Below are positions 1 through 7,411 of a stretch of DNA of 19,489 nucleotides, piece by piece. Numbering within the stretch: the stretch's first letter is position 1; every line of letters starts with the position of its first letter. The notes beneath the pieces were generated by a model. That model was not told where the DNA came from, searched no databases, and saw only the letters and a list, made by a program, of their open reading frames with translations. Position numbers and translations under genes: made by a program. Source of the DNA: Trueperaceae bacterium (lineage in GTDB: Bacteria > Deinococcota > Deinococci > Deinococcales > Trueperaceae); assembly GCA_007130445.1 (NCBI GenBank), contig SLSM01000157.1, positions 1 through 19,489 on the forward strand, given 5' to 3'.

Positions 1-260
1 AGGGGCTCATGACCGGCGTGAAGATGATCATCGCGACCGGGCACAACAACCTGGCCATGAACCGCACCATCGCCCAGATCGCCAAGGCGTTCGTGAAGGG
101 TCCGGACGTCGCCGAGGGCGCCCTCAACCGTATCGAGGCCGGCATCCGGGCCTACGACCCGTGTCTGAGCTGCTCGACCCACGCCATCGGCCAGATGCCG
201 CTGGTGCTGCGCGTCGAGAGCGCCGGCGGCGAGCTGCTGCGTGAGGTGGTGCGGGGATGA
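1..260 (+). CDS. [NiFe]-hydrogenase large (alpha) subunit, C-terminal fragment
   Basis: The gene is cut by the left edge; the reading frame is open from base 3 to the stop at 258-260. The visible part ends with the hallmark DPCLSCSTH (156-182), which carries the last two Cys ligands of the Ni-Fe site and the His after which the precursor is cleaved. It is followed by AIGQMPL and a 25-residue tail that the maturation endopeptidase is expected to remove. The preceding ATGHNN..AMN stretch and the LSCSTH.(I/L)GQMPL pattern are typical of group 3 (cytoplasmic, bidirectional, NAD(P)- or F420-linked) enzymes rather than group 1 uptake enzymes. I cannot separate subgroup 3b from 3d with this little sequence. 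The gene overlaps the next one by ATGA, and that gene encodes the matching protease, so large subunit and processing enzyme are translationally coupled. Confidence 0.93.
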   Translation, partial: GLMTGVKMIIATGHNNLAMNRTIAQIAKAFVKGPDVAEGALNRIEAGIRAYDPCLSCSTHAIGQMPLVLRVESAGGELLREVVRG

Positions 261-835
261 GCCGTCGGATCGATGCCGCGGACGCCCGTGCGTCCGCGGC
301 ATCCGACACCGCCGGGGTGACACCTTCCCCCACCGAGGACGGCGACCGCCCGCGCGGCGCCATCGACGGGACCGCCCCCAGCGTCGCGCCGGGTGCGCGC
401 GTGCTGCTCTACGGCATCGGCAACGACCTCCGCGGCGACGACGGCGCCGGCGTGCGCGTCGCGCACGCCCTCGAGGGGCGCGTCGCCTGGCGCGTGCGCG
501 CGGTGCACGGCCTGACTCCGGAGCTCGCCGACGAGCTCGCAGACGCCGACATCGCTCTGTTCGTCGACGCCGACGCCGACCTCACGCTCGAGCGGCCCAC
601 CTGGCGCCGCCACCCGTCGGGATCGCCCGCCGGGAGCGCCGTGCCGCTGATGGGGCATGCACTCGACGTGCCGGGCCTGTTGCGGTTGACGGCCTGGTTG
701 TTCGACCGCACGCCCGCCGCGGCGACGCTGTCGCTGCCCGCACGCAGCTTCGACCTGGGCGAGACGCTCAGCGCGCCGGCCGAGGCCGGCGTCGCGGCCG
801 CGATCCACGCCCTCACGCGGCTGGCGCGCGGTTGA
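257..835 (+). CDS. hydrogenase maturation protease (peptidase M52, HycI/HoxW type)
   Basis: A 192-residue endopeptidase expected to clip the C-terminal extension of the [NiFe]-hydrogenase large subunit after nickel insertion. The family signature GIGNDLRGDDGAG is at residues 53-65; its acidic pair supplies one Ni-sensing ligand. FVDADAD (102-108) gives the second Asp, and GHALDVPGLL (133-142) the conserved His region. The start is the ATG at 257, which overlaps the upstream stop (ATGA) and has GAGGTGGT seven bases before it. The first 47 residues are Ala/Thr/Pro-rich, precede the point where family members normally begin, and have no counterpart I recognise. They could be a real extension, or the true start could be an internal GTG near 400. 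The position directly after the large subunit fixes the likely substrate. Confidence 0.93.
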   Translation: MSRRIDAADARASAASDTAGVTPSPTEDGDRPRGAIDGTAPSVAPGARVLLYGIGNDLRGDDGAGVRVAHALEGRVAWRVRAVHGLTPELADELADADIALFVDADADLTLERPTWRRHPSGSPAGSAVPLMGHALDVPGLLRLTAWLFDRTPAAATLSLPARSFDLGETLSAPAEAGVAAAIHALTRLARG

Positions 836-897
836 GGCACGACGCTCGGCGGACCTGACCCCGTGGGCGAGACCGTCGACGGTGATGGCGTCGCCGC

Positions 898-925
898 CTG
901 AGGCGCGTGCCCGCCGTGATAGCGT
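898..925 (+). promoter_or_regulatory. candidate leaderless promoter of the nucleotidyltransferase gene
   Basis: TAGCGT (920-925) matches a TANNNT -10 box and lies 7 nt before the ATG at 933. CTGAGG (898-903) is a weak -35 candidate with a 16-bp spacer. With this geometry transcription would start at or next to the ATG, giving a leaderless mRNA; no Shine-Dalgarno sequence is seen before 933. The same box-to-ATG distance recurs at the histidine kinase gene (18716-18731). Confidence 0.4.
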
Positions 926-932
926 CCGCGCC

Positions 933-1658
933 ATGGAGTTCGTGTGCCTCGCGGCCGGTCAGGGGACCCGCTTCGGCGACCTCGGCCGCTACCTCCAGAA
1001 GTGCATGTACCCAGTCGGGCTCCGGCCCTTCCTCGAGCACACCCTGCGGGCCTGGCTCGAGGGCGCGCGCGTCGACCCGGAGCGCGACCGGCTGACGCTC
1101 GTCGTAGGGCACCAGCGTGCCCAGGTGCGCTCGTACTTCGGCGCCGCGTTCGAAGGGGTGCCGCTGCGCTACGTGCATCAGGTCGAGCCGCTCGGCACCG
1201 GGCACGCCGTCGGCGTCGCCGTCGACGGCCTCCCGGACGAGACGACCGAGGTGCTGGTGTGGCTGGCCGACCTGTACGTGGGCGCCTCGACCTTCCGCGC
1301 GCTGCTCGACCACGAGGCGGCCGCGGTCGCGACCATCGCGCGCGGCGCCGCCGCGGAGAGCCCGAGGCTGCGCGTCACGCGCGGCGGCGACCGGCTGCTG
1401 CGGGTCTGGGATGGTGAGGGACCGTGGCTCGACGCAGGTGCGTGGCGGCTGCCGCTGGCCGTCGCGCGCGGCCTGCGCCGCGTACGGGCCGAGCAGGGCG
1501 AGTACCGCGTGCTGCCGAACCTCCAGGCGTACGTCGACGAGGGGCTCGACGTCGGGGCCGTCGAGCTCGCGCAGTGGATCCATCTCGGCGGCGTGCACCC
1601 GACGCCCGAGGAGAACGTGCGCCAGGTGGTCCGCCAGCTGTGGGCGGGCGACTCGTGA
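933..1658 (+). CDS. sugar-1-phosphate nucleotidyltransferase (NTP_transferase family)
   Basis: A 241-residue single-domain nucleotidyltransferase that would join a sugar 1-phosphate to an NTP, releasing PPi. The N-terminal signature LAAGQGTRFG (residues 6-15) is the nucleotide loop, followed by QKCMYPVGLRPFLEHTL (22-38), equivalent to the usual PK..PV...P.L with Lys23. LGTGHAV (87-93) and LADLYVG (111-117; Asp113 as likely metal ligand) follow, and the end WIHLGGVHPTPEEN resembles the GTPE motif of the family. An in-frame ATG at 882 exists, but the sequence between it and 933 is not family-like, and 933 has a -10 box 7 nt upstream. The gene overlaps the GHMP kinase by GTGA, so the pair probably activates one sugar in two steps (kinase, then this enzyme). 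GDP-heptose (HddC-like) or GDP-fucose type products are possible; the substrate cannot be read from the sequence. Confidence 0.87.
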   Translation: MEFVCLAAGQGTRFGDLGRYLQKCMYPVGLRPFLEHTLRAWLEGARVDPERDRLTLVVGHQRAQVRSYFGAAFEGVPLRYVHQVEPLGTGHAVGVAVDGLPDETTEVLVWLADLYVGASTFRALLDHEAAAVATIARGAAAESPRLRVTRGGDRLLRVWDGEGPWLDAGAWRLPLAVARGLRRVRAEQGEYRVLPNLQAYVDEGLDVGAVELAQWIHLGGVHPTPEENVRQVVRQLWAGDS

Positions 1659-2620
1659 TCGTCTCCACCACGCCGCTGCGCGTGCCGCTCGGCGGCGGCC
1701 TCACCGACCTGCGCGCGTACGCCGAGCGCTTCGGCGGCGTGACCGTCTCGAGCACGATCGGGGCCTCGGTCTTCGTGAGCGTACTGCCAGGCGTGGACGG
1801 GCGTTTCGAGGTGCACTACGCCGGCGGCTTCGAGACGGCCACGCGCTTGGACGAGATCCGTCACGACCTCGTCCGCGAGGCCCTGCGCGCCTCGCGGATG
1901 GCGGACACCCCGGTACGCCTGGCGCTCTGGGTCGACGTCGCCGGCGAGAGCGGGCTCGGGACGTCCGGAGCGATCACGGTGGGGTTGCTGCAGGCGCTCT
2001 GCACGTATCGCGGCGAACATCTCCCGCCCGAGCACGTGGCCGAGATGGCGGCGCGCATCGAGGTGGAGGTGTTGGAGGGGGCGTCCGGATACCACGATCC
2101 ACACGTCTGCGCGCGCGGCGGTCTGCTGCGGCTCGATTACGAGGGGTCGACCGTTCGGGCGCGCCGCATCGAGCTCTCCGCCCAGGGTCGCAGCGACTTC
2201 GAGCGCTCGCTGCTGCTCTTCGCCAGCGGCCGCCAGGCGCGTACGAAGCCGTCGCTCGACCTGCTCAGCGCCCAGTTCGACGAGGCCGTTCCCGTCCTGC
2301 ACGACATCAAGTCGCTGGCGATCGAGCTCGAAGCCGCACTGGAGCGCGGCGACCTGTCACGGGTGGCCCGCTGTATCGGCGACAAGCAGCACTTGAAGAT
2401 GCGCCTGCCCGGACACTTCAGCGACCCGTTCGTCGAGGACGTGGTCGCGCGCGTCGAGGCGACGGGCGCCAGCGCGCAGATACCGGGTGGCAAGATCAGC
2501 GGCTACGTGTTGGTGTGCTGTCCGGCCGGCCAACACGACGCGGTGCGGCGCACGCTGCACGAGATGCGCGAGGTGCCACTGACGCTTGGTCAGCTGGGCA
2601 CGAGGTCGGTCGTGGTCTGA
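1655..2620 (+). CDS. GHMP-family sugar kinase (HddA-like), altered motif 3
   Basis: A 321-residue protein of the GHMP kinase superfamily, closest by eye to D-glycero-D-manno-heptose 7-phosphate kinases. The start is a GTG at 1655 overlapping the upstream stop (GTGA); the open frame extends further 5' but only over the other gene. Motif 1 is TPLRVPLGGGLTDL (6-19). The ATP-binding motif 2 is ESGLGTSGAITVG (98-110). GYHDPHVCARGGL (145-157) corresponds to the family's G.QDQYAA..GG block, with Asp148 as likely catalytic residue. Motif 3 is odd: most relatives read KISGAGGGGF, whereas here KISG (280-283) runs straight into YVLVCCP, so the Gly-rich loop appears to be missing. Its partner is the overlapping nucleotidyltransferase. 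No heptose isomerase or phosphatase is nearby, so the true substrate is open, and full kinase activity is not assured. Confidence 0.85.
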   Translation: MIVSTTPLRVPLGGGLTDLRAYAERFGGVTVSSTIGASVFVSVLPGVDGRFEVHYAGGFETATRLDEIRHDLVREALRASRMADTPVRLALWVDVAGESGLGTSGAITVGLLQALCTYRGEHLPPEHVAEMAARIEVEVLEGASGYHDPHVCARGGLLRLDYEGSTVRARRIELSAQGRSDFERSLLLFASGRQARTKPSLDLLSAQFDEAVPVLHDIKSLAIELEAALERGDLSRVARCIGDKQHLKMRLPGHFSDPFVEDVVARVEATGASAQIPGGKISGYVLVCCPAGQHDAVRRTLHEMREVPLTLGQLGTRSVVV

Positions 2621-2632
2621 AGGGGGATGCTC

Positions 2633-2817
2633 GGAGGTACGTGACGATCTCGTCACACCATGACGACGCCCGCTGCCTTTTCCTGCTCTGTTGGGTCCCC
2701 GGCACCGGTCGTTCGATGGTTCGTGCGTTGGTGCGGTGGATCCCGGTCGAGCCTCGAGTGGCTAGCGGGAGTCGCCGGAAAGGAAGTGATCCGTCTGAGA
2801 TTCGATCACGTACCTCC
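2633..2817. repeat. 12-bp perfect inverted repeat, 185 bp end to end
   Basis: GGAGGTACGTGA at 2633-2644 recurs as its exact reverse complement TCACGTACCTCC at 2806-2817. The left arm begins 12 bp after the GHMP kinase stop. Similarity continues loosely inwards on both sides (CGA.TCTC then TCAC). No target-site duplication is visible outside the arms. It could be a long-range RNA pairing or the ends of a small non-autonomous element. Confidence 0.55.
2641..2656. promoter_or_regulatory. perfect palindrome GTGACGA-tc-TCGTCAC
   Basis: Two 7-bp arms separated by 2 bp (2641-2647 and 2650-2656). A 2-nt loop is too tight for a comfortable RNA hairpin, so a dimeric protein-binding site is the more natural reading. 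It overlaps the left arm of the 12-bp inverted repeat and lies 20 bp after a gene stop. Confidence 0.4.
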
Positions 2818-2821
2818 TTTC
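2778..2821. other. imperfect 13-bp hairpin
   Basis: GAAAGGA (2778-2784) pairs with TCCTTTC (2815-2821) and GTGATC (2786-2791) pairs with GATCAC (2804-2809). One base (2785) faces five (2810-2814), and the loop is 12 nt. The 3' side overlaps the right arm of the 12-bp inverted repeat, so the two pairings exclude each other. There is no T-run on either side, so a simple terminator is unlikely. Confidence 0.45.
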
Positions 2822-2893
2822 GCCTCACAGCGTACAGTCGCGTCCCGTGTCACGTGGTACCGCGGTTCACAGCGAACGGGGGCCGGTTGGCCG

Positions 2894-2899
2894 TATGAT
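2894..2899 (+). promoter_or_regulatory. candidate -10 box TATGAT
   Basis: TATGAT is a near-consensus -10 hexamer but has no convincing -35 box at 16-18 bp. If used, it would give the first mPPase a leader of about 250 nt beginning with the GGGGCC-gaaga-GGCCCC hairpin (2907-2923). Confidence 0.25.
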
Positions 2900-2906
2900 G
2901 CTCGAT

Positions 2907-2950
2907 GGGGCCGAAGAGGCCCCGCCGATGAGGCCCCGCCGATGAGGCCC
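2907..2950. repeat. 14-bp tandem repeat (2.5 copies) overlapping a 6-bp hairpin
   Basis: The unit GAGGCCCCGCCGAT occurs at 2916-2929 and 2930-2943 and partially at 2944-2950. The first copy also forms the right arm of GGGGCC-gaaga-GGCCCC (2907-2912 and 2918-2923). It is probably a slippage repeat; no function is evident. Confidence 0.6.
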
Positions 2951-3058
2951 AGTAGACCGTCGGCGAGCGACCGCGCCACCGCCCGCGCCGCAGGGCGTTC
3001 GAAGCACCGTTCCACACCTCCACGACGACCACACGTGCACCCCGCGCAGTCACTGGGG

Positions 3059-3064
3059 TATGCT
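3059..3064 (+). promoter_or_regulatory. candidate -10 box TATGCT for the first mPPase gene
   Basis: TATGCT fits the TANNNT pattern seen before other genes in this window. It would give a leader of roughly 85-90 nt before the ATG at 3157. The -35 region (about 3036-3041) is weak. Confidence 0.35.
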
Positions 3065-3156
3065 CGCCGCGCACATCACCCCATAGCGCCCTGCGCGAGT
3101 AGCAACGCGTGCCTCGGTCGCACGGTTCGCGTTCGGTCGCAGCCCCTGGAGGTTTC

Positions 3157-5163
<2,007 letters not shown>

Positions 5164-5170
5164 ACTCGAT

Positions 5171-5242
5171 GTCGGGCACGCGCGTCGGTCACGTGAAGGG
5201 CGTCACATTCCCTCGCTGGCCGACGCGCTTCTCGTGCCTGAC
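5171..5242 (+). other. 20-bp-stem RNA hairpin between the two mPPase genes
   Basis: The outer stem pairs 5171-5180 with 5233-5242 (one G-U). The inner stem pairs 5181-5190 with 5218-5227 (one U-G). The only interruption is a 5-nt bulge CTTCT (5228-5232) on the 3' side. The 27-nt loop contains GTGA-agggcg-TCAC, and the 8-bp palindrome TCACGTGA sits at 5189-5196. It begins 8 bp after the first mPPase stop. No T-run follows, so it may stabilise or process the 3' end rather than terminate by the classical intrinsic route; Rho-independent termination without a T-tract is not excluded. Confidence 0.6.
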
Positions 5243-5252
5243 GGGATAAACG

Positions 5253-5275
5253 TACCCTAGCGGCGGCGGTACCCT
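5253..5275 (+). promoter_or_regulatory. two candidate -10 boxes (TACCCT) for the second mPPase gene
   Basis: TACCCT occurs at 5253-5258 and 5270-5275, just after the long hairpin and 110-130 bp before the mPPase start. Both fit TANNNT. No clear -35 box accompanies either, so I cannot say which is used, or whether the gene is instead read from the upstream mPPase promoter. Confidence 0.3.
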
Positions 5276-5359
5276 GATGGCGTGTGCCGCGGATGGCGGC
5301 CGCCCCGGCGCCCAGCGCGCGTCAGTACCTCGACACGTCCTGGACCCTGCGTCGCGGTG

Positions 5360-5384
5360 AGGCCACCTCCGCCGGAGGTGGCCT
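5360..5384 (+). promoter_or_regulatory. hairpin sequestering the ribosome binding site of the second mPPase gene
   Basis: GGCCACCTCC (5361-5370) and GGAGGTGGCC (5374-5383) are perfect reverse complements separated by GCC, and A5360-T5384 adds an eleventh pair. The 3' arm contains the whole Shine-Dalgarno sequence GGAGGTG, and the stem ends one base before the ATG at 5386. A folded mRNA would hide the ribosome binding site completely. Confidence 0.75.
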
Positions 5385-5385
5385 G

Positions 5386-7398
5386 ATGCCCAGTGTCGTC
5401 ATCCCGTTCGTCGTCGGTCTGATCGGGCTCGGGATCGCCTATGCCCTGTACCGCGCCATGGTCGCGATGCCCCGCGGCGAGGCGGCGCTCACCGCGATCT
5501 CCGATCAGATCTACCTGGGCGCGATGACCTTCATGCGTCGCGAGCTCGTCTTGCTCGGCGTGTTCGGCGTCGTCGTCGCGGCGCTGCTGTGGGTGTCGCT
5601 CGGCTGGGCTTCGGCGCTGTCCTTCGTCCTGGGCGCGGGCGCGTCGGCCGTCGCCGGCTTCTTCGGCATGGTCTCGGCCACCAAGGCGAACGTGCGCACC
5701 ACCACCGCCGCACACGAGCGTGGCGGCGCGGCGGCCCTCTCCACGGCGCTCTTCGGCGGCTCGGTCATGGGTCTCCTGGTTGCCTCGCTCGGCCTGGTCG
5801 GCCTCGGCTTCGTCTTCTTGCTGTTCGGCCTGAACGAGGCCGCGGCGGTCACCGTGCAGAGCTTCGGCGTCGGTGCCTCGGCCGTCGCACTGTTCTTCCG
5901 CGTCGGCGGTGGCATCTACACCAAGAGTGCCGACGTCGGCGCCGACCTGGTGGGCAAGATCGAGGCCGGCATCCCCGAGGACGACCCCCGCAACCCCGGC
6001 GTGATCGCCGACCTGGTGGGCGACAACGTCGGCGACGTGGCCGGCATGGGCGGCGACATCTTCGAGTCGAACGTCGGTTCGATCATCGCCACGATCGCCA
6101 TCGCCGCCACCCTCGGCGCGGGCACGCTCGCCACCCTCGGCGATCGCTCCGCGCTGATGTTCCTGCCGCTCGCGCTCGCCTCGGTCGGGCTGCTGTGCTC
6201 CGTGGCGGGCATCCTGCTCGTGCGCTCGGCGGCGAAGCGCGCCCCGGCCGCCGCCCTGCGCACCGGCACCATCGGCGCCGCCGTGCTGTTCGTGCTGGCC
6301 GCGCTGCTCGTCGTCTCCTGGCTCGACGTGGCGATGGGCGTGTGGTGGTCGGTCCTGGCCGGCTCGCTCGGCGGCATCGTCATCGGCCTCACGACCGAGT
6401 GGTACACCGGCGGTATCCCCGTGAAGCACCTGGCCGAGTCGGGCAAGACCGGCGCCGCCACGGTGATCATCGCCGGCCTGGCGCTGGGCCTGCAGTCCGT
6501 GGTCGTGCCCGTGCTGACGATGGCGCTGATCATCCTCGTCGCCAGCCAGCTCGCCGGCCTCTACGGCGTCGGCATCGCGGCCGTCGGCATGCTCGGCACG
6601 GTCGGCATGACGATGGCGATCGACGGCTTCGGCCCCATCGCCGACAACGCCGGCGGGATCGCCGAGCTCGGCGGTCTGGGCGCCGAGACGCGCGCCGTGA
6701 CCGACTCGCTCGACGAACTCGGCAACACCACGGCGGCCATCGGCAAGGGCTTCGCGATCGGCTCGGCGGCCCTGGCCGCGCTCACGATCATCGCCGCGTA
6801 CATCCAGACGCTGCACGTGACGATCCCCGACTTCGCGCTCTCGCTCGGCGACCCCAACGTGCTGCTGGGCATGCTGATCGGCGGCACGATCCCGTTCCTG
6901 GTGGCGTCGCTGACGATGACGGCGGTGGGCGACGCGGCCTTCTCGATGATCGAGGAGATCCGCCGCCAGTTCCGCGAGATCCCTGGGCTCCTCACCGGGA
7001 CGGGCAAGCCCGACACCGAGCGGTGCGTCGGCATCGCCACCGACGCGGCGCTGCGCAAGATGATCCTGCCGGGCGCCATCGCGGTGGTCGCCCCCGTGGT
7101 CGTCGGCTTCGTGTTCGGACCCATCGTCTTGGGCGGCATGCTGGGCGGCGCGCTGGTCGCGAGCGTCCTGTTGGCGCTCACCATGGCGAACGCGGGCGGA
7201 GCCTGGGACAACGCCAAGAAGTACGTCGAGAAGGGGAACCTGGGCGGCAAGGGCTCCGAGGTCCACGCCGCGACCGTCGTGGGCGACACGGTCGGCGATC
7301 CGCTGAAGGACACCTCCGGGCCGTCGCTCAACATCCTGATCAAGCTCATGGCCATCGTCAGCCTGACGATCGCCCCGTTGCTCGGTCGCGTGTTCTGA
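5386..7398 (+). CDS. hppA: membrane-bound ion-pumping pyrophosphatase, K+-dependent type, copy 2
   Basis: A 670-residue paralogue of the preceding gene, aligning with it along the whole length by eye. The catalytic blocks are TKSADVGADLVGK (179-191), EDDPRNP (198-204), DNVGD (213-217), DNAKKYVE (608-615) and the GDTVGDPLKDTSGPS block. GNTTAAIGKG (446-455) again marks the K+-dependent class. The gate differs from copy 1: TM6 is DIFESNVGS (Asp224, Glu227, Ser228), with Asn229 where copy 1 and most relatives have Tyr, and TM16 has the normal NILIKLM with Lys653. The start is ATG 5386, because homology begins there and GGAGGTG lies 5-11 bases before it. The frame is open back to a GTG at 5284, but those 34 residues look like read-through. 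Translation is probably limited by the hairpin covering the ribosome binding site. The stop is only 13 bp from that of the convergent RND gene. Confidence 0.95.
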   Translation: MPSVVIPFVVGLIGLGIAYALYRAMVAMPRGEAALTAISDQIYLGAMTFMRRELVLLGVFGVVVAALLWVSLGWASALSFVLGAGASAVAGFFGMVSATKANVRTTTAAHERGGAAALSTALFGGSVMGLLVASLGLVGLGFVFLLFGLNEAAAVTVQSFGVGASAVALFFRVGGGIYTKSADVGADLVGKIEAGIPEDDPRNPGVIADLVGDNVGDVAGMGGDIFESNVGSIIATIAIAATLGAGTLATLGDRSALMFLPLALASVGLLCSVAGILLVRSAAKRAPAAALRTGTIGAAVLFVLAALLVVSWLDVAMGVWWSVLAGSLGGIVIGLTTEWYTGGIPVKHLAESGKTGAATVIIAGLALGLQSVVVPVLTMALIILVASQLAGLYGVGIAAVGMLGTVGMTMAIDGFGPIADNAGGIAELGGLGAETRAVTDSLDELGNTTAAIGKGFAIGSAALAALTIIAAYIQTLHVTIPDFALSLGDPNVLLGMLIGGTIPFLVASLTMTAVGDAAFSMIEEIRRQFREIPGLLTGTGKPDTERCVGIATDAALRKMILPGAIAVVAPVVVGFVFGPIVLGGMLGGALVASVLLALTMANAGGAWDNAKKYVEKGNLGGKGSEVHAATVVGDTVGDPLKDTSGPSLNILIKLMAIVSLTIAPLLGRVF

Positions 7399-7411
7399 AG
7401 TCGCGCGCGGT

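Larger units (their letters stand above)
2621..3156. other. 536-bp non-coding region upstream of the first mPPase
   Basis: I find no gene here. One frame stays open from 2641 to 2898, but about a third of its third codon positions are A or T, against very few in the real genes. The region holds several structures listed separately: a palindrome, an imperfect 13-bp hairpin, a 12-bp inverted repeat joining them, a 14-bp tandem repeat with a small hairpin, and two -10-like boxes. A 9-bp direct repeat, TCGGTCGCA, lies at 3114-3122 and 3133-3141, about two helical turns apart just upstream of the mPPase start, and could be an operator. Base composition is visibly less GC-rich between about 2640 and 2880 than in the flanking genes. 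Confidence 0.7.

Noticed and set aside
2633..2817. Miniature inverted-repeat transposon
   Set aside because: The 12-bp ends are perfect, but no target-site duplication flanks them and no second copy exists in the window; kept only as an alternative explanation.
2641..2898. 86-codon open frame (starting GTG) directly after the GHMP kinase with GGAGG just upstream
   Set aside because: About a third of third codon positions are A or T, unlike the genes around it. The frame is merely the tail of a frame left open by high GC through the upstream genes, and GGAGG is too close to the GTG.
2690..2900. Structured non-coding RNA such as SRP RNA, tmRNA, RNase P RNA or a known riboswitch
   Set aside because: GCCGGAAAGGAAG resembles the SRP signature only superficially, the following bases do not match, and no tmRNA or RNase P landmarks are present on either strand.
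3147..3152. Sequestration of the first mPPase ribosome site by CCTCCA at 3017-3022
   Set aside because: Only six pairs over 125 nt, and CCTCCA would lie outside the transcript if the TATGCT box at 3059 is used.
5284..5385. Earlier GTG start (5284) for the second mPPase
   Set aside because: It would add 34 residues not resembling mPPase N-termini; the copy-1 comparison and the ribosome site support ATG 5386. It stays a formal alternative because it would make the hairpin coding.
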